DNA of 64,000 nt from Alteromonadaceae bacterium M269. Its GTDB lineage: Bacteria > Pseudomonadota > Gammaproteobacteria > Enterobacterales > Alteromonadaceae. Under the pieces are notes generated by a model that saw only the letters and a program-made list of their open reading frames with translations, ran no database searches and was not told where the DNA came from. This document shows positions 49,595-57,340 of the stretch, piece after piece (positions within the stretch are counted from its first letter, which is position 1; each line of letters opens with the position of its first letter). Both the position numbers and the translations under genes were made by a program. The stretch spans positions 62,001-126,000 of the forward strand of contig SMNZ01000006.1 in assembly GCA_004353515.1 (NCBI GenBank), given 5' to 3'.

Positions 49595-50035
49595 TCAAAA
49601 GACCCTCCATAAATGACGTTTTCGCTTCGATTTCTGGTTCAATTTTTCTAACACAATGACTTTTACCTCTGCCAACTGTCGAGTGTTGGCTGCATCTCTC
49701 AACTGATAAGTTATGCTATGGCTGGACTGAAAAGGAAGTTCAGTAATACCTGACCACTGCTGCTCCCAGCATTTTATCTCGCTTTGGTTGGTGATATCCC
49801 ATAAGCAGTAATCGCCTCTTCTAGGGGTTTCCCAGGCAAGCGAAATTGGCTTGTTGCAGAGCTCCTGTCCTGGAAGTATAGGGCACAAGTAGGGGCTGCT
49901 GACCAATATTGGCACCTTGGTTTTCAACCTAATGCCCAAGTCAATTGCTTGTTCTTGTTGATCAGTTTGCCCGAAGGCGAGTGTTGCATATGCAAAACTA
50001 GCTAATAAGCAAACGGACTTTTTTGTTGCGAGCAA
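49595..50035 (-). CDS. DUF3019 periplasmic protein of the RstA/RstB-like unit
   Basis: A 146-residue exported protein starting with TTG at 50035 (AGGT about seven bases upstream; no ATG is available). Residues 1-22 form a signal peptide (ending TLAFGQ). The mature part matches DUF3019: LKTKVPILVSSPYLCPILPGQELCNKPISLAWE with two Cys, then YCLWDITNQSEIKCWEQQW with two more, so two disulfides are likely. DUF3019 genes recur beside RstA/RstB-like pairs in marine gammaproteobacteria. An accessory sensor or modulator role at the periplasmic face of the kinase is inference. Its C-terminus is strongly basic. Confidence 0.8.
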   Translation of the reverse strand: MLATKKSVCLLASFAYATLAFGQTDQQEQAIDLGIRLKTKVPILVSSPYLCPILPGQELCNKPISLAWETPRRGDYCLWDITNQSEIKCWEQQWSGITELPFQSSHSITYQLRDAANTRQLAEVKVIVLEKLNQKSKRKRHLWRVF

Positions 50036-50127
50036 TTGATAACCTATTTTTGACTAAAGCGTGTTGCTTGTCTTATCGTTCTTTGAGAATAGCTTACTCG
50101 TAACTTTTGCTAAAACTAAGTGTTAAA

Positions 50128-50156
50128 TTGTCAAAATATTTAGGGTTTTTTGACAA
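50128..50156. promoter_or_regulatory. inverted repeat between the DUF3019 unit and a lipoprotein gene
   Basis: TTGTCAAAA (50128-50136) and TTTTGACAA (50148-50156) are perfect 9-bp arms around an 11-base centre, in the 220-base divergent region. The right arm contains TTGACA, so the site may also hold a -35 element. Candidate operator for the RstA-like regulator; unproven. Confidence 0.4.
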
Positions 50157-50255
50157 ATTTATACATTTCGCCGATCTATCTAGCAGTATTATCAGTGTTC
50201 AGGTGCTATTTTAGGTATCTCAAGGTCAACAGGCACTTAAGTCACAGAGAGAATT

Positions 50256-50678
50256 ATGAATTCGGTACTTCTATTTAAGAAAACCAAAGCAGCTTCAGAA
50301 TTGCCTAAGCAGAATCAATGGCTTAGTGTTTTCTTTGTGGTAACACTTTTCCTAGGTGGCTGTACTACGACTCAACATAGACCGGAAGTTGAAGGTGGTG
50401 ACTTGGCTAACTATGAAACGGACTTAGCTGAGTGTCAGGCTTTAGCATCTAAGCATAAAGACAGCAAAGATAAGACAAAAAGAAATGCTGGAATAGGCGC
50501 TGCAGCAGGTGCGTTGATTGGGCTTGGTGAAGGTGGTGAAGAAGCCGTTGCCGGTGCAGTGATTGGCGCCATTGTTGCTGGTGGCGCTACCGCTTTAAAT
50601 ACCCGAAAAGAACTCAAAAATGTTGTGATTAAATGTATGCAGGGTAAGGGTTATAACGTTGTTGATGCGAATGAATAG
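50256..50678 (+). CDS. glycine-zipper lipoprotein A
   Basis: A 140-residue lipoprotein. A 30-residue polar start precedes a signal helix (LSVFFVVTLFLGGC) with lipobox LGGC. The mature part has GGDLANYETDLAECQALA, a Lys-rich segment, then a Gly/Ala-rich hydrophobic stretch (GIGAAAGALIGLGEG ... AVAGAVIGAIVAGGATAL) of glycine-zipper type and a closing CMQGKGYNV with a Cys that may pair with the first. It is paralogous to the next gene. Glycine-zipper lipoproteins such as SlyB-like proteins sit in the outer membrane and respond to envelope stress; this role is inferred. The long N-terminus suggests an internal start could be used. Confidence 0.75.
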   Translation: MNSVLLFKKTKAASELPKQNQWLSVFFVVTLFLGGCTTTQHRPEVEGGDLANYETDLAECQALASKHKDSKDKTKRNAGIGAAAGALIGLGEGGEEAVAGAVIGAIVAGGATALNTRKELKNVVIKCMQGKGYNVVDANE

Positions 50679-50816
50679 TAACGTTAGCTCATCAAAATAA
50701 GACTTTTCTCATAACCGTAGCTCTTTGACATTTTCACCACACTTTTCGACAACAAACTGATTGCTGCACTGCCATGATTACCTCGTCGAATTTAATCAAC
50801 GAAAGAGGTAATCAAC

Positions 50817-51218
50817 ATGAACCTACGAAATAAAAACAACCTTGTATTCATACTAGCTTGCCCATTATTAGTTTTGGCTGGTTGCGCTAACGTGGGACCT
50901 AATCACAGAGTCATTGTTGATGGTGGTGATTTAACCCACTATGAATCTGACTTATCTGCTTGCCAAGAGCTAGCTTCAACTCGAGGTTATATTAATCCAG
51001 AGACTAAAGCTGACGCCATTATTGGTGCCGGTATTGGCGTTCTAGCTGGGGCAGGAGAAGGATTGGGCGAAGCTATTGCTGGCGCCGCAGTTGGTGTTTT
51101 AGTTGGCGGTGGCTCCAGTGCTTTAGGGGCGCGTCAGGAAATGAAGAATATCGTTATTCAATGCATGCAAGGCAGAGGTTACAACACAGTAGAGGCGGTT
51201 GAATCTTACGGTGGATAA
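50817..51218 (+). CDS. glycine-zipper lipoprotein B
   Basis: A 133-residue lipoprotein with signal and lipobox LAGC (Cys near residue 23), then GGDLTHYESDLSACQELAS, the glycine-rich zipper (AIIGAGIGVLAGAGEGLGEAIAGAAVGVLVGGGSSAL) and CMQGRGYNTVEAVE. It is clearly a tandem paralogue of the gene 138 bases upstream, sharing GGDL, ExDLxxCQ and CMQGxGYN. A GAAAGAGGTAA stretch, containing AGAGG, precedes the ATG. A strong terminator follows. Both genes lie beside the RstA/RstB-like envelope-sensing unit, which fits an envelope role. Confidence 0.78.
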   Translation: MNLRNKNNLVFILACPLLVLAGCANVGPNHRVIVDGGDLTHYESDLSACQELASTRGYINPETKADAIIGAGIGVLAGAGEGLGEAIAGAAVGVLVGGGSSALGARQEMKNIVIQCMQGRGYNTVEAVESYGG

Positions 51219-51244
51219 CTGTTTCTGATTCTAGTATGAATCAG

Positions 51245-51270
51245 GCAGGAGCTTCTGCTCCTGCTTTTTT
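51245..51270 (+). terminator. Rho-independent terminator after the glycine-zipper genes
   Basis: GCAGGAGC-TTCT-GCTCCTGC, a perfect 8-bp stem with a tetraloop, is followed by TTTTTT on the plus strand, 26 bases after the lipoprotein stop. Confidence 0.93.
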
Positions 51271-51302
51271 CTCCTCTACTTTTGCTTGTAGGTGGATTGG
51301 TA

Positions 51303-51920
51303 CTAATGCGGTTTGAAAACCGTCAAATTCCAATGGTATTTCATGGCTAAAAGCCTTAATGACAGTGTTGAAATAACCGCTACTGCCATGGAGACTTTAA
51401 GATCATCGAGCACAGCAAGACTGATGAAATAAAGGGTACCACCAACAATACAGGTGACGGCATATAGCTCACTTTTCAAAACCAAAGGGACTTCCCGACA
51501 AATAACATCTCGAATAAGCCCGCCGAATACGCCACTCATCGTTCCCATAACTACCGCTATGAATGGAATTGCCCCATTAGCAACGGCCTTTTGTAAGCCC
51601 ATCACATTAAAAAATGCTAATCCAATGGCATCGGCCACGAGTAAGAATTGCATAGGGACCTGTTGCCTGAATCTCAACCAGATAATAGTCGCGACCGCAG
51701 CTAATAAAATAGCATAGAGAAAACTTGGGTCTTGAGTCCAGAACACCGGGAGATTGAGGATAATATCGCGTAATGTTCCGCCACCAATGGCTGTAACTGA
51801 AGCGAGGATAACAACACCGAAACCGTCCATACGTTGTTGATATGCCATCAAGGTTCCCGAGATAGCGAAAACCGCGACGCCCAGTAAATCTATCCAGTGC
51901 AGCCAATAGCTAAGTTCCAT
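51303..51920 (-). CDS. TRIC family cation channel (UPF0126/YicG-like)
   Basis: A 205-residue inner-membrane protein with seven predicted helices in the two-repeat TRIC layout. The repeat motifs AIGGGTLRDIILNLPVFW and GVFGGLIRDVICREVPLVL carry the paired Gly-Gly/Arg-Asp signatures of the family. Bacterial TRIC homologues form trimeric K+ (and other cation) channels. It converges on the glycine-zipper gene and is preceded by a 637-base intergenic region that holds a MITE-like element. Confidence 0.9.
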   Translation of the reverse strand: MELSYWLHWIDLLGVAVFAISGTLMAYQQRMDGFGVVILASVTAIGGGTLRDIILNLPVFWTQDPSFLYAILLAAVATIIWLRFRQQVPMQFLLVADAIGLAFFNVMGLQKAVANGAIPFIAVVMGTMSGVFGGLIRDVICREVPLVLKSELYAVTCIVGGTLYFISLAVLDDLKVSMAVAVISTLSLRLLAMKYHWNLTVFKPH

Positions 51921-52114
51921 TCATGTCACTTGTTAAGCAAAGAAGTAAAAGACTTTGTACCCAACAACCAAAGTGCATATCAAGATATTTTTCTTTGAAC
52001 ATGCTTTTTTTTGTGATATTCCTATAAATAGTGACGACAAGTATTGAAAATTTTTCCTCCCAAAATCGATAGGGCATCTATGCCTGTTATCGATTCTCTA
52101 CTCTATAATTCTTA
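51921..52114. other. intergenic region upstream of the TRIC gene
   Basis: This 194-base stretch holds the presumed TRIC promoter on the minus strand. It is A/T-rich with no gene and no strong inverted repeat, and is followed by the MITE-like element at 52115. Confidence 0.4.
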
Positions 52115-52377
52115 GAGCGTGTTTATCTTTGTTGTAAAGTTTTGCAGCGAGTTGTTTGTTGTTTAGACAAAGAAGAGGCTGAGTAGTTTAGCCATCTAAA
52201 TAAACAGGCTCTGATGCTGTATTAACGAACAAACAAACGCTGTCCATAGGATTCGTTATAAAGGCTTCTTGCTCTTTGTTACGGACTTTTGACTTAGATT
52301 GCTAAGCCTTCAAGTCCGCCCTAGATCAAGAAGCCTTTATTTAGAACAAAATCTATACAGCAAAGATAAACACGCTC
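52115..52377. mobile_element. 263-bp MITE-like element with 17-bp perfect inverted ends
   Basis: The ends GAGCGTGTTTATCTTTG (52115-52131) and CAAAGATAAACACGCTC (52361-52377) are perfect inverted repeats; the similarity extends inward for about 12 more bases. Inside lie a CAGCG / CGCTG stem (52145-52149 with 52238-52242), a perfect 14-bp stem ATAAAGGCTTCTTG / CAAGAAGCCTTTAT (52258-52271 with 52327-52340), and within it CGGACTT / AAGTCCG (52282-52288 with 52312-52318). There is no coding frame. A minimal copy at 38213-38249 is flanked by TA, suggesting a mariner/IS630-type target. Confidence 0.78.
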
Positions 52378-52390
52378 CAGTGTGAGTTCT

Positions 52391-52446
52391 TTCGATTGGT
52401 GCGCGGTGAATAGCTGTTCATGATATTTCACGCCAAAACAATCGAA
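52391..52446 (+). promoter_or_regulatory. hairpin in the ilvE leader region
   Basis: TTCGATTG (52391-52398) pairs with CAATCGAA (52439-52446), and GCGCGGTGAA inside partly pairs with TTTCACGCC. The hairpin lies 110 bases upstream of ilvE, just right of the MITE-like element. There is no T-run and no adjacent leader peptide rich in Ile, Leu or Val, so classical attenuation is not supported. Confidence 0.4.
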
Positions 52447-52557
52447 GAGATTTGAATGACTCGCTGCCGCTTATGCTGATATCAAGGTATCATAGGCGTG
52501 TACGATTCAACTACCTGCATTAAAGGCAAAAGCCAAGCAGGCAACTAAGGAATATTT

Positions 52558-53487
52558 ATGGCTAAGAAACCCGCTGACCTCATCTGGTTTAACGGTGAAA
52601 TCATCCCATGGGAAAAAGCGACTGTTCATATCATGACGCACGCTATTCACTATGGTTCTTCTGTGTTTGAAGGTATCCGTGCATACGATACGCCTGACAA
52701 AGGTACTTGTATCTTCCGCCTGCCTGAGCACACAAAGCGCTTGATCGATTCAGCGAAGATTTATCGCATGACGATTCCTTACAGCTATGAGCAAATTAAC
52801 CAAGGTATTATCGACATTATTAATGCCAACAACCTGAAGTCTGCCTATGTCCGTCCGATCGGTTTCTACGGTGACATCGGTATGGGGTTACAAGTGCCTT
52901 TCGGTCAGGAATGTGAACTTGGTATCGCTGCATTTGAATGGGGCGCGTACTTAGGTGAAGAAGCATTGAAGAATGGTGTTGATGCAGGTATTTCTTCTTG
53001 GAACAGGCTAGCCGCTAACACTATGCCCACGGGTGCTAAAGCTGGCGGTAACTACCTTTCTTCTCAGTTGATCTCTATGGAAGCTCGTCGTCATGGTTAC
53101 GGTGAAGGTATTGCATTAGACGTTAACGGTTACGTGAGTGAAGGTGCTGGCGAGAATATCTTTGTTATTCGTGACGGCGTAGTGACTACAACGCCAAGAA
53201 CTGCGGCTATTTTGCCAGGCATTACTCGTGACACAGTTATCACATTACTGAAAGACATGGGATACGAAGTTAAAGAAGAGAATATTCCTAGAGAGTCTAT
53301 GTACGTCGCGGATGAAATTCTGATGTGTGGTACAGCGGCAGAAGTCACACCTGTACGCAGTGTTGATGGAATCTCTGTTGGTAGTGGTGGTCGTGGCCCT
53401 ATTACTGAAAAAGTACAAAAAGCATTCTTCGGTTTGTTTAACGGTGAAACTGAAGACAAGTGGGGTTGGTTAACCCCAGTTAGATAA
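52558..53487 (+). CDS. ilvE: branched-chain amino acid aminotransferase
   Basis: A 309-residue class IV PLP aminotransferase making valine, isoleucine and leucine from their keto acids. Diagnostic segments: HYGSSVFEGIRAY, AYVRPIGFYGD (with Arg for carboxylate binding), GAKAGGNYLSSQL with the PLP Lys, EGAGENIFVIRDG, and ILPGITRDTV followed by MCGTAAEVTPVRSVDG. AAGGA six bases upstream supports the ATG. It heads an ilvE-ilvD-ilvA unit. Unlike the E. coli ilvGMEDA operon, no acetolactate synthase genes are present here, so those must lie elsewhere. Confidence 0.97.
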   Translation: MAKKPADLIWFNGEIIPWEKATVHIMTHAIHYGSSVFEGIRAYDTPDKGTCIFRLPEHTKRLIDSAKIYRMTIPYSYEQINQGIIDIINANNLKSAYVRPIGFYGDIGMGLQVPFGQECELGIAAFEWGAYLGEEALKNGVDAGISSWNRLAANTMPTGAKAGGNYLSSQLISMEARRHGYGEGIALDVNGYVSEGAGENIFVIRDGVVTTTPRTAAILPGITRDTVITLLKDMGYEVKEENIPRESMYVADEILMCGTAAEVTPVRSVDGISVGSGGRGPITEKVQKAFFGLFNGETEDKWGWLTPVR

Positions 53488-53530
53488 CCCATAAAGAACT
53501 ACGGTTCTTCTATAAATTAGGTGAAACAAC

Positions 53531-55378
53531 ATGCCCAAATTAAGATCCGCTACGACGACACAAGGCCGCAATATGGCTGGTGCTCGAGCATTGTGGCGAG
53601 CGACAGGAATGACAGATGGAGATTTTGGTAAACCCATTATTGCTGTCGCCAACTCATTTACACAGTTTGTTCCTGGGCATGTTCATCTAAAAGATATGGG
53701 GCAGCTCGTTGCTCGCACAATTGAAAGTGCGGGCGGCGTAGCCAAAGAATTCAATACTATTGCAGTAGATGATGGAATTGCCATGGGACATGGCGGCATG
53801 CTTTATAGCCTCCCTTCTCGTGAGATTATTGCCGACTCTGTTGAGTATATGGTTAATGCTCATTGTGCTGATGCATTAGTCTGTATTTCTAACTGCGATA
53901 AAATAACACCTGGAATGTTGATGGCGGCTATGCGGCTCAATATTCCTGTTATTTTTGTTTCCGGCGGTCCGATGGAAGCCGGTAAAACAAAATTATCTGA
54001 TCAAATTATCAAACTCGATCTCGTTGATGCCATGGTTGCTGCGGCTGATGATCGGGTATCCGATGACGATAGCAATGAGATAGAACGCTCTGCTTGTCCA
54101 ACTTGTGGTTCCTGTTCGGGAATGTTCACAGCCAACTCGATGAACTGCTTAACCGAAGCACTTGGACTTGCTCTACCAGGAAACGGTTCTTTGTTGGCCA
54201 CACACGCTGATCGTGAAGAGCTATTTCATCGCGCAGGTCGGGAAATCGTAAATCTCTGCAAACGCTATTATCAGGATAACGATGAGTCGGCATTACCTCG
54301 CAATATCGCTAACTTTAATGCGTTCGAAAATGCGATGAGTTTGGATATTGCTATGGGTGGCTCAACGAATACCATTTTGCATTTATTAGCAGCTGCTTCA
54401 GAAGGTGAGATTGGTTTTACCATGGCTGATATTGATCGGCTTTCGCGTAAGATCCCACACCTATGTAAAGTTGCTCCTGCGACACCTGAATACCATATGG
54501 AAGATGTGCATAGAGCAGGCGGTGTTATCGGTATTTTAGCTGAGCTCAATCGCGCGGGCTTACTACATAAAAACGCATCCCATGTACTAGGCGGCACTAT
54601 TGGTGAAGTAATTGCTAACTGGGATGTAATTGAAAATGTTGATGAGCAAGCGCTTACTTTTTATAAAGCCGGTCCGGCGGGAATTCGGACAACTAAAGCA
54701 TTCAGCCAAGATTGTCGCTATCCAACAGTAGACAATGACAGACAAAATGGTTGTATTCGAAATCTCGAAAATGCCTATAGCCTAGAGGGTGGGTTAGCCG
54801 TTCTTTTCGGTAATATTGCGACTGACGGTTGCATTGTAAAAACGGCAGGTGTCGACGAAGAAATCTGGAAATTTAGTGGTAAAGCCCGGATATTTGAAAG
54901 TCAGGATCAAGCCGTTGAAGCCATCCTAGGAGACCGAATAGAAGCAGGTGACGTTGTCATTATTCGCTATGAAGGTCCTAAAGGTGGTCCGGGTATGCAA
55001 GAGATGCTCTATCCCACTTCTTACCTGAAATCTAAAGGCTTGGGCAAGGCTTGCGCGTTGATTACTGACGGGCGGTTTTCTGGCGGTACTTCAGGGTTAT
55101 CTATTGGCCATTGCTCCCCTGAAGCAGCCGCTGGTGGTGCGATTGGTTTGGTTGAAGAAGGGGATATGATTGATATTGATATCCCAAATCGAAGCATCAA
55201 CTTGCGTATTACCGATGATGAGCTGACAGCCCGTCGAGAGCAAATGGAATCATCAAAGTCACCTTGGAGGCCTAAAGATAGGCAGCGCGTGGTGTCTTCT
55301 GCGTTGAAAGCTTATGCCTTAATGGCAACCAGTGCAGATAAAGGTGCAGTTCGTGATCTAACAATGCTGGAAGACTAA
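53531..55378 (+). CDS. ilvD: dihydroxy-acid dehydratase
   Basis: A 615-residue iron-sulfur dehydratase forming the keto acids of valine and isoleucine. Conserved Cys residues occur in [14 protein letters not shown] and [20 protein letters not shown]; other signatures are [44 protein letters not shown] and [15 protein letters not shown]. The length suits the [4Fe-4S] enterobacterial type, though the cluster type cannot be told from sequence alone. It lies 43 bases after ilvE, and its stop codon directly abuts the ilvA start. Confidence 0.97.
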   Translation: MPKLRSATTTQGRNMAGARALWRATGMTDGDFGKPIIAVANSFTQFVPGHVHLKDMGQLVARTIESAGGVAKEFNTIAVDDGIAMGHGGMLYSLPSREIIADSVEYMVNAHCADALVCISNCDKITPGMLMAAMRLNIPVIFVSGGPMEAGKTKLSDQIIKLDLVDAMVAAADDRVSDDDSNEIERSACPTCGSCSGMFTANSMNCLTEALGLALPGNGSLLATHADREELFHRAGREIVNLCKRYYQDNDESALPRNIANFNAFENAMSLDIAMGGSTNTILHLLAAASEGEIGFTMADIDRLSRKIPHLCKVAPATPEYHMEDVHRAGGVIGILAELNRAGLLHKNASHVLGGTIGEVIANWDVIENVDEQALTFYKAGPAGIRTTKAFSQDCRYPTVDNDRQNGCIRNLENAYSLEGGLAVLFGNIATDGCIVKTAGVDEEIWKFSGKARIFESQDQAVEAILGDRIEAGDVVIIRYEGPKGGPGMQEMLYPTSYLKSKGLGKACALITDGRFSGGTSGLSIGHCSPEAAAGGAIGLVEEGDMIDIDIPNRSINLRITDDELTARREQMESSKSPWRPKDRQRVVSSALKAYALMATSADKGAVRDLTMLED

Positions 55379-56926
55379 GTGGCCAGTTTATCAACGCATA
55401 GTGAACAGTCGTATCTTCAAAAAATCTTGCTTGCTCCTGTTTATGATGTCGCCACCAATAGTGATTTGTGCAAGCTTGAGAAATTATCTTCGTCTCTCAA
55501 TAACTCGATATGGCTGAAGAGAGAAGACCAGCAACCTGTTAAATCATTCAAACTGAGAGGTGCATACAATAAGTTGTGTCACCTTTCTCAAGAGCAGCTT
55601 AGTGTTGGTGTTGTTGCTGCATCGGCAGGGAATCACGCACAGGGCGTTGCTTATTCAGCTAAACGCAAACAGATAAAAGCCGTTATTGTGATGCCGGAAA
55701 CAACCCCCGACATAAAGGTTGATGCAGTGCGTCGTTTCGGTGGTGACTTTGTCGATATCCGATTGGTCGGCAGCAGCTTCGATACTGCCAGTGCTGAAGC
55801 GCAAAGATTAGCTAGGGAAGAAGGTTACACGCTAGTTCCACCATTTGATGACCCTGACGTTATTGCAGGACAAGGAACTATTGCTAAAGAGATTCTGGAA
55901 CAAAATCCTAATATCGATACTTTCTTTATCGCCGTTGGTGGTGGAGGCCTTGCAGCTGGCATGGCGGTATACATCAAGCAATTGCGCCCAGATATCAAAA
56001 TTGTAGCAGTAGAAGCGGATGAGTCTGCATGTTTTAAACATGCGCTTGAGCATGACGAACCCAAAGCATTAGAGCATGTTGGCATTTTTGCTGACGGTGT
56101 TGCGGTTAAGCTAATGGGTGCTGAGACCTTCCGACTCTGTCAGCAGTATATTGATGAAGTCGTAACAGTCACAACAGATGAGATTTGTGCGGGTATTAAA
56201 GATATTTTTGATGATACGCGAGTTATTGCAGAGCCTGCGGGTGCTTTATCGGTTGCAGGAATTCGCAAGTACATCAAAGGAAGGGGTATTTCTGACAAGA
56301 ATATTGCCGGTGTTTTGTGTGGTGCCAATATCAACTTCCATACTTTGCGTTATGTCTCGGAGCGTTGTGAGCTCGGTGAGCAAAAAGAAGCTGTTTTTGC
56401 CGTCAAGATCCCTGAAAGAAAAGGCGCGTTTAAGAACTTTTGCCAGCTATTAGGCGGTAAGGTTATTACTGAATTTAACTACCGTTATGCAGAGGAAGAT
56501 CAGGCACATATTTTTGTTGGTGTGAAGCTTCGTGAAGGGTTAGTTGAATTCAAACAGATAACTGACTCACTAGAAGAGAATGGTTATTCTTGGTTCGATT
56601 TATCTAATAACGAAATGGCTAAACTCCACGTCCGCTATATGGTTGGCGGTCGTCCGGCTAACTTATCGAACGAGCATCTGTTTTCTTTTGAATTTCCCGA
56701 ACAACCTGGTGCTTTGATGCGTTTCTTACAGACACTAGGTGAAAATTGGAATATCACTTTGTTCCATTATCGCAATCACGGTGCTGCTGATGGGCTAGTG
56801 TTGGCGGGCTTTGATATCAAGGATGAAGAGCGAAGCGCGTTCGATAAACATCTGGATAAGCTTGGTTATAGCTGCGAAGAACAAACAGAGAATCCAGCCT
56901 ATCAGTTTTTCCTGGCTGGATTGTAA
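55379..56926 (+). CDS. ilvA: threonine ammonia-lyase, biosynthetic
   Basis: A 515-residue PLP enzyme that deaminates threonine to 2-oxobutyrate for isoleucine synthesis. The PLP Lys is in PVKSFKLRGAYNK, and the phosphate-binding loop is VGGGGLAAGMAV. The C-terminal 190 residues hold the two ACT-like regulatory domains of the biosynthetic form (starting around KEAVFAVKIPERKGAF and LFSFEFPEQPGALMRFL), so isoleucine inhibition is expected. The start is GTG immediately after the ilvD stop (TAAGTG), with GGAAG in the end of ilvD as ribosome binding site. It ends before a strong hairpin shared with ubiK. Confidence 0.96.
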   Translation: MASLSTHSEQSYLQKILLAPVYDVATNSDLCKLEKLSSSLNNSIWLKREDQQPVKSFKLRGAYNKLCHLSQEQLSVGVVAASAGNHAQGVAYSAKRKQIKAVIVMPETTPDIKVDAVRRFGGDFVDIRLVGSSFDTASAEAQRLAREEGYTLVPPFDDPDVIAGQGTIAKEILEQNPNIDTFFIAVGGGGLAAGMAVYIKQLRPDIKIVAVEADESACFKHALEHDEPKALEHVGIFADGVAVKLMGAETFRLCQQYIDEVVTVTTDEICAGIKDIFDDTRVIAEPAGALSVAGIRKYIKGRGISDKNIAGVLCGANINFHTLRYVSERCELGEQKEAVFAVKIPERKGAFKNFCQLLGGKVITEFNYRYAEEDQAHIFVGVKLREGLVEFKQITDSLEENGYSWFDLSNNEMAKLHVRYMVGGRPANLSNEHLFSFEFPEQPGALMRFLQTLGENWNITLFHYRNHGAADGLVLAGFDIKDEERSAFDKHLDKLGYSCEEQTENPAYQFFLAGL

Positions 56927-56944
56927 TCTCAGCAGGCTCTGGTC

Positions 56945-56970
56945 CTGAGAAAGAGTTTATTCTTTCTCAG
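56945..56970. terminator. hairpin between ilvA and ubiK
   Basis: CTGAGAAAGA-GTTTAT-TCTTTCTCAG is a perfect 10-bp stem with a 6-base loop. It covers the ubiK stop and lies 19 bases after ilvA. The T-run is poor on either strand, but its position between convergent genes suggests a shared transcript end. Confidence 0.55.
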
Positions 56971-57211
56971 ACAGCTTTTGCTCAATCTCTTCGACTTTTT
57001 TCTCTAATGCTTCGAGCTTGGTTCGCGTGCGCATCAGTACCTGTGTTTGAACATCGAACTCTTCACGACTAACAAAATCCAAGCGGCTTAGTTGAGACTG
57101 AAGAACTTGTTTTACCTTGGCGTCAACTTCTTCAGCCATGTTCTTTACTCCAGGAGGAATGCTATCGGTGATTTGCTTCGCTATTTCTTCAAGCTTCTTT
57201 GGATCTAACAT
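56957..57211 (-). CDS. ubiK: ubiquinone biosynthesis accessory factor UbiK
   Basis: An 84-residue protein of the YqiC/UbiK family. MLDPKKLEEIAKQITDSIPPG and SRLDFVSREEFDVQTQVLMRTR match the family closely, followed by a C-terminal coiled coil (KLEALEKKVEEIEQKL). UbiK binds UbiJ and helps the aerobic hydroxylation complex of ubiquinone synthesis. The usual C-terminal Pro-rich tail is short here. It converges with ilvA and is divergent from rep. Confidence 0.92.
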   Translation of the reverse strand: MLDPKKLEEIAKQITDSIPPGVKNMAEEVDAKVKQVLQSQLSRLDFVSREEFDVQTQVLMRTRTKLEALEKKVEEIEQKLSEKE

Positions 57212-57340
57212 GCTTTTTCTTCATTAATTGAATTTGCTCGTACTATAGCTGAATCGGCATAATCTGGCACTATTACACTATATAAAAAAGCACGTCAGTC
57301 TTGATATACTAGCGCCCCTTACCAACTACCCTGAAGCAGC

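Noticed and set aside
52456-52479. 7-codon frame (MTRCRLC) before ilvE, considered as an attenuation leader peptide
   Set aside because: It contains one Leu and no Ile or Val and is not followed by an alternative terminator.
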